Assembly (NCBI GenBank): GCA_027026295.1
Contig: JALVOR010000033.1
Span: 1 to 7,361, forward strand
Length of the DNA: 7,361 bases
Origin: Anaerolineales bacterium
GTDB lineage: Bacteria > Chloroflexota > Anaerolineae > Anaerolineales > DRMV01
Direction of reading: 5' to 3'
Part shown: piece by piece, positions 1-6,096 of the stretch
How positions within the stretch are numbered: position 1 is the first letter of the stretch
How the letters are laid out: each line of letters opens with the position of its first letter
Translations under genes and position numbers: made by a program
The notes under the pieces: model-generated
What the model saw: only the letters and a program-made list of their open reading frames with translations
Databases searched by the model: none
Told to the model about the DNA's origin: nothing

Positions 1-1069
1 GTTTGTTCCAGGGGAGGGAAACCAGCCAGTCCAGGTAAGTGCGGATGACGCCGTATTCGGCGGCGGCGGTGGGCAGGCGCGAGAGCCGCTCCAGTTCTCG
101 CAGCGCCTGTTTTTTGGCCTCTTCGGGCATGCCGGCTTCTTCAATTCTTTGCCGGAAATCCTTGACGTCGGCGGCCTGTTCGTCGTCTTCCCCGAGTTCC
201 CGCTTGATGGCCTTCATCTGCTCGCGCAGGAAGTATTCCCGCTGCATCTTTTCGATTTCGGAACGGGCCTCGTTTTGAATTTTCTGGCCGAGTTCCAGCA
301 CTTCCACCTCGCGGGTGAGGATGGCGAGGAGTTTGTGCAGTTTGGCCCCCACGGAGTCCAGTTCCAGAATTTCCTGGGCGTCTTCCAGGCTCATGCGCTG
401 GAAGTTGGCGATGGTGTAGGCCAGTTGCAGCGGGTCTTCAAGGGCGAGCACCGAAGCCACCAGTTCTTTGGGAATGGAAGCCACGATTTCCGCGATGGCC
501 TGGAATTTTTCGCGGACGCTGCGGGCGAGGGCTTCGGTTTCCAGCGAGTCGTCGGTGGTTTCGGGGATGACCTGGACGCGGGCGACGAAGTAGGGCTCGG
601 TTTGGGTGTATTCCAGCACGCGGATGCGCTGCTGCCCCTGCACCAGCAGGCGCACGGTGCCATCGGGCGCGCGAAACAGCCGGTGGATGGTCGCCACGGT
701 GCCGATTTCGTACAGGTCTTCGGGGGAGGGTTCTTCCAGTTCGGGCTTTTTGGAAGCCACCAGCCCCAGGCGGCGGTCTTTGGCGAGGACGTCATCCACC
801 AGGCGGATGGAGCGGGGGAGCCCTACGGTGAGCGGCGTACCGGTTTGGGGGTAGACCACAGCGCCGCGCAGGGGAAGTATGGGGATTTCGAAGGTGTCGG
901 GGGTTTGCGGGGCGGGTTCTGGCGGCGAACTTTCGCCGTCTTCAGCGGTGTCCTTGGCGTTGTTGAGCATGCGGTGCAAAAAAGGCATCACGGCCTCTTG
1001 CCAGGCCGCGTCCTCTTCCAGCCAGTTCAGGATATCTTCCCAACCCATGTGCCAACGCGATGCAGGCAT
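1..1069 (-). CDS. lon: ATP-dependent protease Lon, N-terminal part (cut by window edge)
   Basis: Lon is a cytoplasmic AAA+ serine protease that degrades misfolded and selected regulatory proteins. Only about the first 356 codons are present; the ATPase and the Ser-Lys protease domains lie beyond the left edge. After an extension of about 60 residues rich in Trp and acidic residues, the LON substrate-binding domain begins at about residue 62 (EIPILPLRGAVVYP). It is followed by the helical region with the family signature YFLREQMKAIKRELGE (about 279-294), then PTAAEYGVIRTYLDWL and LPWN just before the AAA+ module. The start is the ATG at 1069, chosen because AAGGAG (1079-1084) lies 9 nt upstream; an ATG seven codons later is less well placed. 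Lon homologues usually begin close to the LPLR motif, so the N-terminal extension is longer than in the E. coli protein. The hsp20 gene lies 66 nt upstream on the same strand with no clear terminator between, so co-expression as a proteostasis pair is likely. The family assignment is firm. Confidence 0.95.
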   Translation of the reverse strand, partial: MPASRWHMGWEDILNWLEEDAAWQEAVMPFLHRMLNNAKDTAEDGESSPPEPAPQTPDTFEIPILPLRGAVVYPQTGTPLTVGLPRSIRLVDDVLAKDRRLGLVASKKPELEEPSPEDLYEIGTVATIHRLFRAPDGTVRLLVQGQQRIRVLEYTQTEPYFVARVQVIPETTDDSLETEALARSVREKFQAIAEIVASIPKELVASVLALEDPLQLAYTIANFQRMSLEDAQEILELDSVGAKLHKLLAILTREVEVLELGQKIQNEARSEIEKMQREYFLREQMKAIKRELGEDDEQAADVKDFRQRIEEAGMPEEAKKQALRELERLSRLPTAAAEYGVIRTYLDWLVSLPWNK

Positions 1070-1135
1070 CAAAGTGTTCTCCTTAGTGAATGGGTTTTTG
1101 GGTACGAGGTGTCATGGATGCGATGCCGTCGGGTG

Positions 1136-1543
1136 CTACGGAAGGCGTTGAATGGGCACGGTGCGGCGGGCGTGCTTGGGCAGGTAAATGCGCAGGAAGC
1201 CGTCACGGTATTCTGCTTTGATGTGGTCGGCGTCAATGGAAGCAGGCAGGGGAAGGACGACCTGGAAGTGCCCGAAGGGGATTTCCAGGCGGTGGTATGC
1301 CGTGCCGAAGTCGGGGTCGTCGCGGTGGCCGCTGATGAGCAGGGTTTGTCCTTCTATTTTCAGTTGGAAATCATCGGGGGTCATGCCTGCGATTTCGACC
1401 CTCACCACCACAGAGGTTTCGTTTTCGAAAACGTCGGTCGGTGGCCGCCATGTGCTTCTGCGGTGTTCCCAGTGGATGTCGAGCACCCACACGCCCTGGG
1501 GGTCGTCACTTTCGGTTGGCACCGCGCTCAAAAGCGAGAGCAT
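1136..1543 (-). CDS. Small heat-shock protein, Hsp20/alpha-crystallin family
   Basis: This 135-residue ATP-independent holdase chaperone would bind unfolding proteins in the cytoplasm. The alpha-crystallin domain covers about residues 32-125. It begins at WRPPTDVFENE, continues through VVVRVEIAGMTPDDFQLKIEG and LLISGHR, and ends with the hallmark AEYRDGFLRIYLPK. The short C-terminal tail has VPI, matching the I/V-x-I/V motif that docks between dimers during oligomer assembly. The N-terminal arm of about 30 residues is short but normal for bacterial members. The ATG at 1543 is preceded by GGAAGG at a normal distance. The gene lies 43 nt downstream of tRNA-Arg and 66 nt upstream of lon. I saw no CIRCE element and no convincing promoter in the 43-nt gap, so transcription may come from further upstream. 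The family assignment is firm; the exact client range cannot be read from sequence. Confidence 0.94.
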   Translation of the reverse strand: MLSLLSAVPTESDDPQGVWVLDIHWEHRRSTWRPPTDVFENETSVVVRVEIAGMTPDDFQLKIEGQTLLISGHRDDPDFGTAYHRLEIPFGHFQVVLPLPASIDADHIKAEYRDGFLRIYLPKHARRTVPIQRLP

Positions 1544-1586
1544 AGCACACCTTCCTTTGGGCTTGCAATTACGGACGACGGTACAG

Positions 1587-1659
1587 CGCCCCCGACAGGA
1601 TTCGAACCTGCAACCAACGGCTTAGAAGGCCGCTGCTCTGTCCCTTGAGCTACGGGGGC
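1587..1659 (-). tRNA. trnR-UCU: tRNA-Arg (anticodon UCU)
   Basis: The minus strand folds into a complete 73-nt cloverleaf. It has a 7-bp acceptor stem (GCCCCCG with CGGGGGC), UA at positions 8-9, a GCTC/GAGC D stem with an 8-nt loop, and an anticodon stem GCGGC/GCCGT with loop CTTCTAA. The variable loop has five bases, the T stem is GCAGG/CCTGT with loop TTCGAAT, and the discriminator is G. The anticodon UCU reads AGA (and AGG by wobble) arginine codons. CCA is not encoded after the discriminator, so it must be added by tRNA nucleotidyltransferase. The gene starts 13 nt (stop codon excluded, 11 nt) after the stop of the 147-residue ORF and ends 43 nt before hsp20. It is therefore embedded in a run of same-strand protein genes and may be processed out of their transcript. 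Confidence 0.96.
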
Positions 1660-1670
1660 GAAACGGGGGT

Positions 1671-2114
1671 TTATTTGTTTTCCACCGGGCGAATGCCGAG
1701 GTAGTCTTTCCTGCCGGTGAGGGTGCGCAAAATGGTGTGGGGTTGCACGGGGCGGGGGAGTTTGTTGGCGATTTCCACGGCGGTCATGGGGCGGTTGCCG
1801 TTGGCAATCAGCACCCGGAAGACCGTATCCACCAGCGGCAGGTGGGCTTGCAGGAAGCCGGGTTGGTGGGCGCAGTGGGTCATCAGCACATACTGCATGC
1901 CGTCCACTTGCCTGATTTCGGCGGTTTTGGGGCTTACCCAATCAACCTTTGTGGTGTTTTCCCAGTCGGTGAACTGGGCCTGGTGTTCTTCGCAGAGCAT
2001 GCGGTGGACGTAGAAGCGCCAGTCGCGGGAATGCGACTGCCACCAATCGAAGTCAATGTGGAAGGGGGTTTCCAGGGTTGGTCGAACCAGACTGCGGCGT
2101 TTTCCCTGTGGCAT
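1671..2114 (-). CDS. Hypothetical protein with C-terminal winged-helix-like segment
   Basis: I do not recognise this 147-residue protein as a named family. No signal peptide or membrane segment is visible. Residues 1-75 are rich in aromatic and charged residues (HIDFDWWQSHSRDWRFYVHRM) and are followed by the Cys/His clusters CEEH (41-44) and THCAH (79-83), which could bind a metal. That is only a suggestion. Residues about 95-143 read as a helix-turn-helix followed by a wing: VFRVLIANGNRPMTAVEIA, then a second helix HTILRTLT and YLGIRPVE. This resembles the winged-helix segments predicted in the upstream 519-residue protein. The ATG at 2114 has GGAG nearby. It begins 18 nt after the stop of that upstream gene, so the two are almost certainly one operon. 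A DNA-binding or transcription-related role is inferred from the predicted fold only. Confidence 0.72.
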   Translation of the reverse strand: MPQGKRRSLVRPTLETPFHIDFDWWQSHSRDWRFYVHRMLCEEHQAQFTDWENTTKVDWVSPKTAEIRQVDGMQYVLMTHCAHQPGFLQAHLPLVDTVFRVLIANGNRPMTAVEIANKLPRPVQPHTILRTLTGRKDYLGIRPVENK

Positions 2115-2132
2115 ACGCGCTTTCTCCAGAGG

Positions 2133-3692
2133 TTAGATGGCGGATTCGTCGAGGCGGAAGTAAAGATCACCGACGTGGATGAACCACGGGCGGGAGGCAA
2201 GCAAGGCAAAGATGGGGCCTGGCGGGCAGCGGCGCACGGTGTTGATGGCGGCGTAAATGCTGGCGGCATGCACGTGTCCCTGCGGTGTCAGTTTTGCCAG
2301 TTCCCGCAGCATGGAAACCACCAAGGTTTCCAGCGGGGTGCGGTTGCGGGCGATTTGCTGCCCGGCGTCGTCTAACGATTCGGGGTCGGGCACGGCAATC
2401 ACCATGCGCTCGTCGAATTCTGCCGTCACAATTTGCTTCAGCATGGCGAACACGGGCTGCCCATCGCTGCCCACGAGCACGCTGCGCACCCAATCGCGCT
2501 GCGGACGGTGGGTGTGGGCGCGGATGAGCACTTCGCCGGGCTTTTTGCCGGGGGCAAGGGTGATCAGGCTGCCCGGAATCAGCCCCTTGTCCTTGTACCA
2601 ATCGGCGAGGCCATAGACATATTTGCCGTGCCGCACTACCCAGCCGGGGAAGGTTTTGCCCGTTTGGGCATCTACCCACGTAAAGCGCACGCGCGGCGCT
2701 TCGTAGGCAGTGGGGAAGAGGGTGCCGGTTTTGACGCTCAGCGGCAGTGTGCCCGCCCGCCAGTGCGGGTAAATCAGGGTGAGTTCGATTTTGGTGGTGT
2801 CAACAGGCGCTTCGGCTTCGGGTGAAAGTTCGTCGCCCAACGCGGCTTCGGCAGCGAGCATGTCGTCTGTGAGGGCGGCGCGGTCGTAATCCAGTGCCTT
2901 GTGGCGCAGGAAGGGTGGCGTCTGTTTTACCCATTCCGGCTCGAGGCGGTGGAGATACCACAGCACTTCCCCGGCGGGGCCAACCTCGTCGAAGCGTTCG
3001 TCCTCTTGCAGGGCGTAATCCAGCGAGAATTCGGCGAGTTTGGGGCTGTCGGCTGGGAGGTCGATTTGTTTCATGATTTCTGCCGTGGGCAGCGGGCCAC
3101 CTTCTGCCATATCGAGCACGGCTTCGGCGAGGTTAAGGTGCCCAATGTTGACTTCCATCAGCAGCGCCCGCGGGAACCATTTGCCTGCAATGCGCACAAA
3201 GTCCTCATTTTCGGCAAGGGCTTTGGCAATTTTCTGGGCAATTTGTGCGCCGTAGGTGGCAAACACCGCCGTCGGGTTGTGGAGTGGGTCGTCGGCGTCG
3301 AGTTTGGGCGGTTCGTTGAGGGGGTGGTCTTCCAGCCCTGCGGCGAATTCCCGCTCGCTGCCGTTGGGAAAGCGTACCCTGATGACGTCAAAGGGTGGCA
3401 TGGTGGGGTTGTGCGCCGGGCGCACGCCAATGACTTCGCCATGCACCCAGTCCAAAGCCGGGAAGGCCAGTTGTTGCCCTTCTTGGTAATGCTCTTTGGG
3501 CAGGTAAATGTTGGCTTCCCCACTGCGCTGGTGTTCCAGTTTTTGCTGCTCTTGTTCCAGCCGGATGATGACCAGTGCCTGGGCGAGTTCTTCCGGCGTA
3601 AGAGGCGTTTCGGTTTCCAGCAGGTGGTTGTAGAGGGCTTCGATGTCCTCGTCGGTGATGTTCAGGTCTTCCCAGTAGGTTTCACGAATCAT
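2133..3692 (-). CDS. Uncharacterised multidomain protein with repeated winged-helix-like segments
   Basis: This 519-residue soluble protein has no signal peptide and no family I can name. Residues 1-57 are helical and acidic, ending in a Glu/Gln-rich helix that may form a short coiled coil. Residues 62-122 look like a small beta barrel (YLPKEHYQEGQQLAFPALDW, then GEVIGVRP and FDVIRVRFPNGSE). Three places share an F-x-x-V/I-G wing-like pattern, each after a helical stretch: NEDFVRIAGKWF (162-173), DERFDEVGPAGEVLWYL (231-247) and RPWFIHVGDLYFRL (501-514). This is reminiscent of HARE-HTH/winged-helix domains such as that of the RNA polymerase delta subunit. An acidic linker (272-300) leads to a beta-rich region (301-425). 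The ATG at 3692 has GAGG six bases upstream and a TATAAT about 34 nt upstream. It is followed after 18 nt by the 147-residue gene. A nucleic-acid-related role is inferred, not shown. Confidence 0.75.
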   Translation of the reverse strand: MIRETYWEDLNITDEDIEALYNHLLETETPLTPEELAQALVIIRLEQEQQKLEHQRSGEANIYLPKEHYQEGQQLAFPALDWVHGEVIGVRPAHNPTMPPFDVIRVRFPNGSEREFAAGLEDHPLNEPPKLDADDPLHNPTAVFATYGAQIAQKIAKALAENEDFVRIAGKWFPRALLMEVNIGHLNLAEAVLDMAEGGPLPTAEIMKQIDLPADSPKLAEFSLDYALQEDERFDEVGPAGEVLWYLHRLEPEWVKQTPPFLRHKALDYDRAALTDDMLAAEAALGDELSPEAEAPVDTTKIELTLIYPHWRAGTLPLSVKTGTLFPTAYEAPRVRFTWVDAQTGKTFPGWVVRHGKYVYGLADWYKDKGLIPGSLITLAPGKKPGEVLIRAHTHRPQRDWVRSVLVGSDGQPVFAMLKQIVTAEFDERMVIAVPDPESLDDAGQQIARNRTPLETLVVSMLRELAKLTPQGHVHAASIYAAINTVRRCPPGPIFALLASRPWFIHVGDLYFRLDESAI

Positions 3693-3725
3693 TGTGTGCC
3701 TCGCTTAACAGTTGTCGTCTTTTCT

Positions 3726-3731
3726 ATTATA
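3726..3731 (-). promoter_or_regulatory. Predicted -10 box for the 519-residue gene operon
   Basis: The minus strand reads TATAAT, a perfect -10 hexamer, inside an AT-rich stretch. It predicts a start of transcription near 3719 and a leader of about 27 nt with GAGG (3699-3702) just before the ATG at 3692. There is no good -35 at 17 bp; a TTGCAA at 3754-3759 is 22 bp away, which is too far. The position and leader length are sensible, so this is the best candidate promoter for the minus-strand block. Confidence 0.5.
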
Positions 3732-3794
3732 CTCTATCCCGTTCTTTCATATTTTGCAATGCCGGATGTAACGGTTCAGCCCTGCGGAAATAGG

Positions 3795-3973
3795 CCACGG
3801 ATGACATGGGTAATGACGGATGCCCGCGGATTTTTTAACGCCGAGGCCGCCAAGAAGGGATAACACATTGACGAAGTAACGCTTCACGAATTGCCTTAAT
3901 TTCGTGTTTTCTGCAGCGTTTCTGTGCCTTCTGTGGTTTTCAATTTGCGGAATCCCTGCGGTTTCTCTTTGAC
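3795..3973. repeat. Decayed CGGAT-type intergenic repeat with two opposed halves
   Basis: The 314-nt spacer between divergent genes (3693-4006) holds no credible gene. Its left half has CGGAT at 3798, 3817 and 3827, so spaced 19 and 10 bp, then TTTTTTAACGCCGAGGCCGC and CAAGAAGG. Its right half (3900-3940) reads like the opposite strand of the same kind of sequence: TTCGTGTTTTCTGCAGCG, then TGTGCCTTCTGTGGTTTT. Degenerate intergenic sequences of this style (CACGGATTA..., CGCAGAG..., TTCTGTGG...) are familiar to me from several environmental phyla, but I know no accepted function. This copy is much mutated. The 3693-3794 part holds the promoter noted separately and nothing else I can support. 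Confidence 0.45.
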
Positions 3974-4006
3974 GCTGAACAGTTACTGCCGGATAAGGAG
4001 GCTTTC

Positions 4007-4249
4007 ATGGAACAGCGTTGGGTTTCGGTACTGAAGACTTACAATCGGGCTGAGGCCGACATTTTAGCGGGCTTGCTGGAAGCCCAGGGTGTGCCTGCGC
4101 GGGTGATGCAGGAACCCGCCGCTCGCGCCATCGGGTTGCAAGTAGGGCCTTTTGGGGCAATTGAGATTTTGGTGCCGGAAGACCGGCAAGGGGAAGGCGA
4201 GGCTGTGGTGAGCGCGTTTTTCAACGGTGATTTTGCCCTGGACGCGTAG
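4007..4249 (+). CDS. DUF2007 domain protein (putative signal-transducing protein)
   Basis: This 80-residue cytoplasmic protein is built almost wholly of a DUF2007 fold. The typical opening VLKTYNRAEADILAGLLEAQ describes a strand followed by a helix that selects residues across a ferredoxin-like unit. The middle GVPARVMQEP and the closing GAIEILVPEDRQGEGEAVV give the second strand and the final helix. The Pfam description calls these putative prokaryotic signal-transducing proteins; the biochemical role is unknown, and the domain also occurs fused to zinc ribbons, which are absent here. The ATG at 4007 has a strong AAGGAGG (3995-4001) five bases upstream. It is the only complete plus-strand gene here and converges on the M23 gene with a 6-nt gap. 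No clear promoter is seen; a TTGACG at 3969-3974 is paired with only a poor -10 that would overlap the ribosome site. Confidence 0.88.
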   Translation: MEQRWVSVLKTYNRAEADILAGLLEAQGVPARVMQEPAARAIGLQVGPFGAIEILVPEDRQGEGEAVVSAFFNGDFALDA

Positions 4250-4252
4250 CAT

Positions 4253-4278
4253 GGCTTACGGGAAAGCCCGTTGCAGCC
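4253..4278. terminator. Weak hairpin between convergent DUF2007 and M23 genes
   Basis: ACGGG (4258-4262) and CCCGT (4267-4271) form a perfect 5-bp stem with an AAAG loop, and GGCT/AGCC outside it can extend the stem across small bulges. It lies just after the DUF2007 stop and inside the last codons of the M23 gene. There is no T-run on either side, so it is at best a weak bidirectional terminator. Confidence 0.22.
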
Positions 4279-5641
4279 ATTCCATTGGGTCAACGGGCAC
4301 GTTGCCGACCCAGATTTCCCAGTGAAGGTGAGGGCCGGTGACGCGCCCGGTGCGCCCGACTTTGCCGATCAGGTCGCCGGTATGCACGGTTTGGCCGGTT
4401 TGCACCAGAATTTCCGATTGGTGGCAATAGGTGGTGTAAACACCCCAACCGTGGTCGATGATGGTGACGTTGCCGTGAATCTCGGTTGTTCCGGTAAACA
4501 CGACTTTGCCGTCGGCGGGGGCATAGATGGGGGTGCCAACCTTGCCGCAGAAATCCAGCCCGGTGTGGTACCAGAAGAAGACGTCGTTGTAATTGCGCCG
4601 TGTGCCGAAGTAAGAGGGGTGGCAGTCATCTAACGGCGGCGCTTCGGGGGCTTTGAAAATGCCGTTCCAGTAGCGCGTGGCGGTGGCCGGCGCGGTGAGT
4701 TCGGTAAATTTTTCGTTTTCCTGTTTGTTGCGTTCGGGGTCGAGCAGGCTGGCGGGCACCACGAGGCGCTCGTAGGCGTAGTTGCCCGCCACCACGGGTA
4801 TGGCTTGCTGGAAGGCGAAAGTTTGCCCGTTTGTGAAGGAAGCCTGCACTTCCAGCGGGCGCAGGCCGGTTTCCGCCAATGCATATACACCCTGCAGCGC
4901 CACCCATTCCTGCCCGTGGAAGGGGAAGAAATGGAGCGCGCGTTTCCCAAATGCGCCGCTGACCTGCTCGAGATCGGGCGCGGCGAAGCGAACCTCGTTG
5001 GTGCGCCCCTGCACCCACGCGGCGGGCTGGATGGCAACATCGAAATTGCTGGGCAAGGCGAGGGCGGAATTTCCCTTGTCGGTGGTGCCGGGCAGCGCCA
5101 GCACGTCGCCGGGCAGGGCTGCCCATGTGCCGGGTAAACCGTTGGCGAGGGTCAGCGCCCACGGGCTTTGCCCCTCGGCAAGGCCGAGCGCCATCAGCGA
5201 GCCGGCGGCAAGCACGCGCCGCGACGGGGGTGTTTGCGCGGTTTGTGCGGGGAGGATAAAGGCCTTGCCCACGAAAAGTTGGTAGGGGGAAACGATGTGG
5301 TTGAGGCGTGCCAGGTCCTCTGTCGGGATGTGGTAAGCGCGGCTCAGGGCGGTCAGGCTTTCCCCGAAGGCAATGGGGCGGGCGGTCATTTCACCGTGGA
5401 AGCCTTCCAGCCCCGGCAGCACCAGTTTTTGCCCCACCTGCAGGTTGCCGTAATTGGTGATGCCGTTGGCTGTTGCCAAGGTCTGAATGTCAATGCCGAA
5501 CTGGTAGGCAATGCCTGAAAGGGTGTCGCCGGGCTGGACGACGTAATAGGGTGGGTTTTCCTCGGCGCGAGCGGGCTGCGGCGCGAGGAAAGCCCATACC
5601 AGAAGGGCAAGCAAGGGCAGTGTGCGCAATTCAGGTTTCAT
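4256..5641 (-). CDS. Secreted LysM-repeat M23 family metallopeptidase
   Basis: This protein is a predicted zinc endopeptidase that cuts peptidoglycan cross-links or a related wall polymer. The start chosen is ATG 5641 (461 residues) because it opens a clean Sec signal peptide: KPELR, a hydrophobic core PLLALLVWAFLA, and the ARA cleavage site near residue 26. The next upstream ATG (5689) would bury that signal behind 16 residues. LysM 1 is at about 32-77 (YYVVQPGDTLSGIA), LysM 2 at about 85-132 and a degenerate third at about 144-185. A beta-rich linker domain (about 200-310) is followed by the M23 domain. Metal ligands are visible as H359 and D363 (YHTGLDF) and H440 in HLHWE (438-442), with a supporting H407. 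All catalytic residues are present, so it is probably active rather than an EnvC-like activator. Its first 11 bases overlap the DUF192 gene. Confidence 0.93.
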   Translation of the reverse strand: MKPELRTLPLLALLVWAFLAPQPARAEENPPYYVVQPGDTLSGIAYQFGIDIQTLATANGITNYGNLQVGQKLVLPGLEGFHGEMTARPIAFGESLTALSRAYHIPTEDLARLNHIVSPYQLFVGKAFILPAQTAQTPPSRRVLAAGSLMALGLAEGQSPWALTLANGLPGTWAALPGDVLALPGTTDKGNSALALPSNFDVAIQPAAWVQGRTNEVRFAAPDLEQVSGAFGKRALHFFPFHGQEWVALQGVYALAETGLRPLEVQASFTNGQTFAFQQAIPVVAGNYAYERLVVPASLLDPERNKQENEKFTELTAPATATRYWNGIFKAPEAPPLDDCHPSYFGTRRNYNDVFFWYHTGLDFCGKVGTPIYAPADGKVVFTGTTEIHGNVTIIDHGWGVYTTYCHQSEILVQTGQTVHTGDLIGKVGRTGRVTGPHLHWEIWVGNVPVDPMEWLQRAFP

Positions 5642-6011
5642 GCCATTTGATGTGGTCGCCGATGGCAAATTCGGGCAGCCTGTTAGCATGGAGTTCCAGC
5701 ACGTATTGTGCCGGTGCTTTGGGGACGAGGAAATCCACCCACGGGCGCGCCCGCCGCGCGTCGACCACCACGCCGCGGGAATCCAGCCAAATCACGGCAA
5801 TGGGGAAGCGCATGAAGAGCATATGGATGGCGGTGTCTGCTCGCCCTGCTTTCGGCCAGCGGAAGAGCAAACCCTCGTTGGATGCCAGTTCGCGCCTGCC
5901 CATCAACCCCAACAGGCGGCAGCGGAAGGTCTCGCAGGGCTGCACTACCAGCGGGGAGGCTAACGGGCGGGTGCGGTTGTGCACTTTCAGGGGTTTTGGG
6001 GGGCTGGACAT
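5631..6011 (-). CDS. DUF192 (COG1430) family protein
   Basis: This 126-residue protein of the DUF192 family has a compact beta fold of unknown function. Recognisable parts are CRLLGLMGRRELASNEGLLF (31-50), the central AIHMLFMRFPIAVIWLDSRG (61-80) and YVLELHANRLPEFAIGDHI (103-121). In many proteobacterial members the centre reads WMKNT and the protein carries a signal peptide. Here the centre is IHMLFMRFP and no signal peptide is visible, a form I associate with Chloroflexota proteins, though from memory only. The ATG at 6011 has no ribosome site and lies only 9 nt after an extended -10 box, which points to a leaderless mRNA. Its end (stop at 5631-5633) overlaps the start of the M23 gene by 11 nt, so the two are an operon and probably translationally coupled. 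Confidence 0.88.
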   Translation of the reverse strand: MSSPPKPLKVHNRTRPLASPLVVQPCETFRCRLLGLMGRRELASNEGLLFRWPKAGRADTAIHMLFMRFPIAVIWLDSRGVVVDARRARPWVDFLVPKAPAQYVLELHANRLPEFAIGDHIKWHET

Positions 6012-6019
6012 ACGGGCAA

Positions 6020-6028
6020 ATTATACCA
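6020..6028 (-). promoter_or_regulatory. Extended -10 promoter of the DUF192-M23 operon
   Basis: The minus strand reads TGG followed directly by TATAAT, a perfect extended -10 element. Counting from the last T as -7, the predicted start falls at 6011-6013, on or within two bases of the ATG. No -35 is visible at 17 bp, which fits an extended -10 promoter. A perfect GC-rich inverted repeat (6041-6066) lies 15 nt upstream. Confidence 0.6.
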
Positions 6029-6040
6029 TTGGGAAGGCAG

Positions 6041-6066
6041 CCGCCCGACGGCGGCGCGTCGGGCGG
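6041..6066. terminator. Perfect 10-bp inverted repeat between response regulator and DUF192 genes
   Basis: CCGCCCGACG (6041-6050) and CGTCGGGCGG (6057-6066) are exact reverse complements around a 6-nt loop. The hairpin lies 30 nt after the response regulator stop and just upstream of the DUF192 promoter. There is no T-run after it on either strand, so a classical intrinsic terminator is not shown. It may be a T-less terminator, an mRNA 3'-end stabiliser or an operator. Confidence 0.4.
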
Positions 6067-6096
6067 TGGAGGTAAAGCATATGGTCTTGGAGGAGG

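Noticed and set aside
1544..1586. Search for CIRCE or another heat-shock operator upstream of hsp20
   Set aside because: No TTAGCACTC-type inverted repeat and no convincing -35/-10 pair is present in the 43-nt gap.
149..1648. Long open plus-strand frame of 499 codons
   Set aside because: It lies antisense to lon, hsp20 and tRNA-Arg, all of which have clear family evidence. Its Gly/Val/Phe-rich composition is typical of a reverse-strand shadow in GC-rich DNA.
2901..3863. Plus-strand open frame of 320 codons
   Set aside because: It is antisense to the 519-residue gene, shows no recognisable motif, and has shadow-like composition. The minus frame has a ribosome site, a promoter box and an operon partner.
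3969..3997. TTGACG with 17-bp spacing to GATAAG as a promoter for the DUF2007 gene
   Set aside because: The -10 is poor and would start the RNA at about 4004, after the strong AAGGAGG ribosome site, so the two signals exclude each other.
4626..5162. Second minus-strand frame inside the M23 gene
   Set aside because: Arg/Ala/Gly-rich out-of-frame reading of a gene with complete LysM and M23 motifs; no frameshift is needed to explain the gene.
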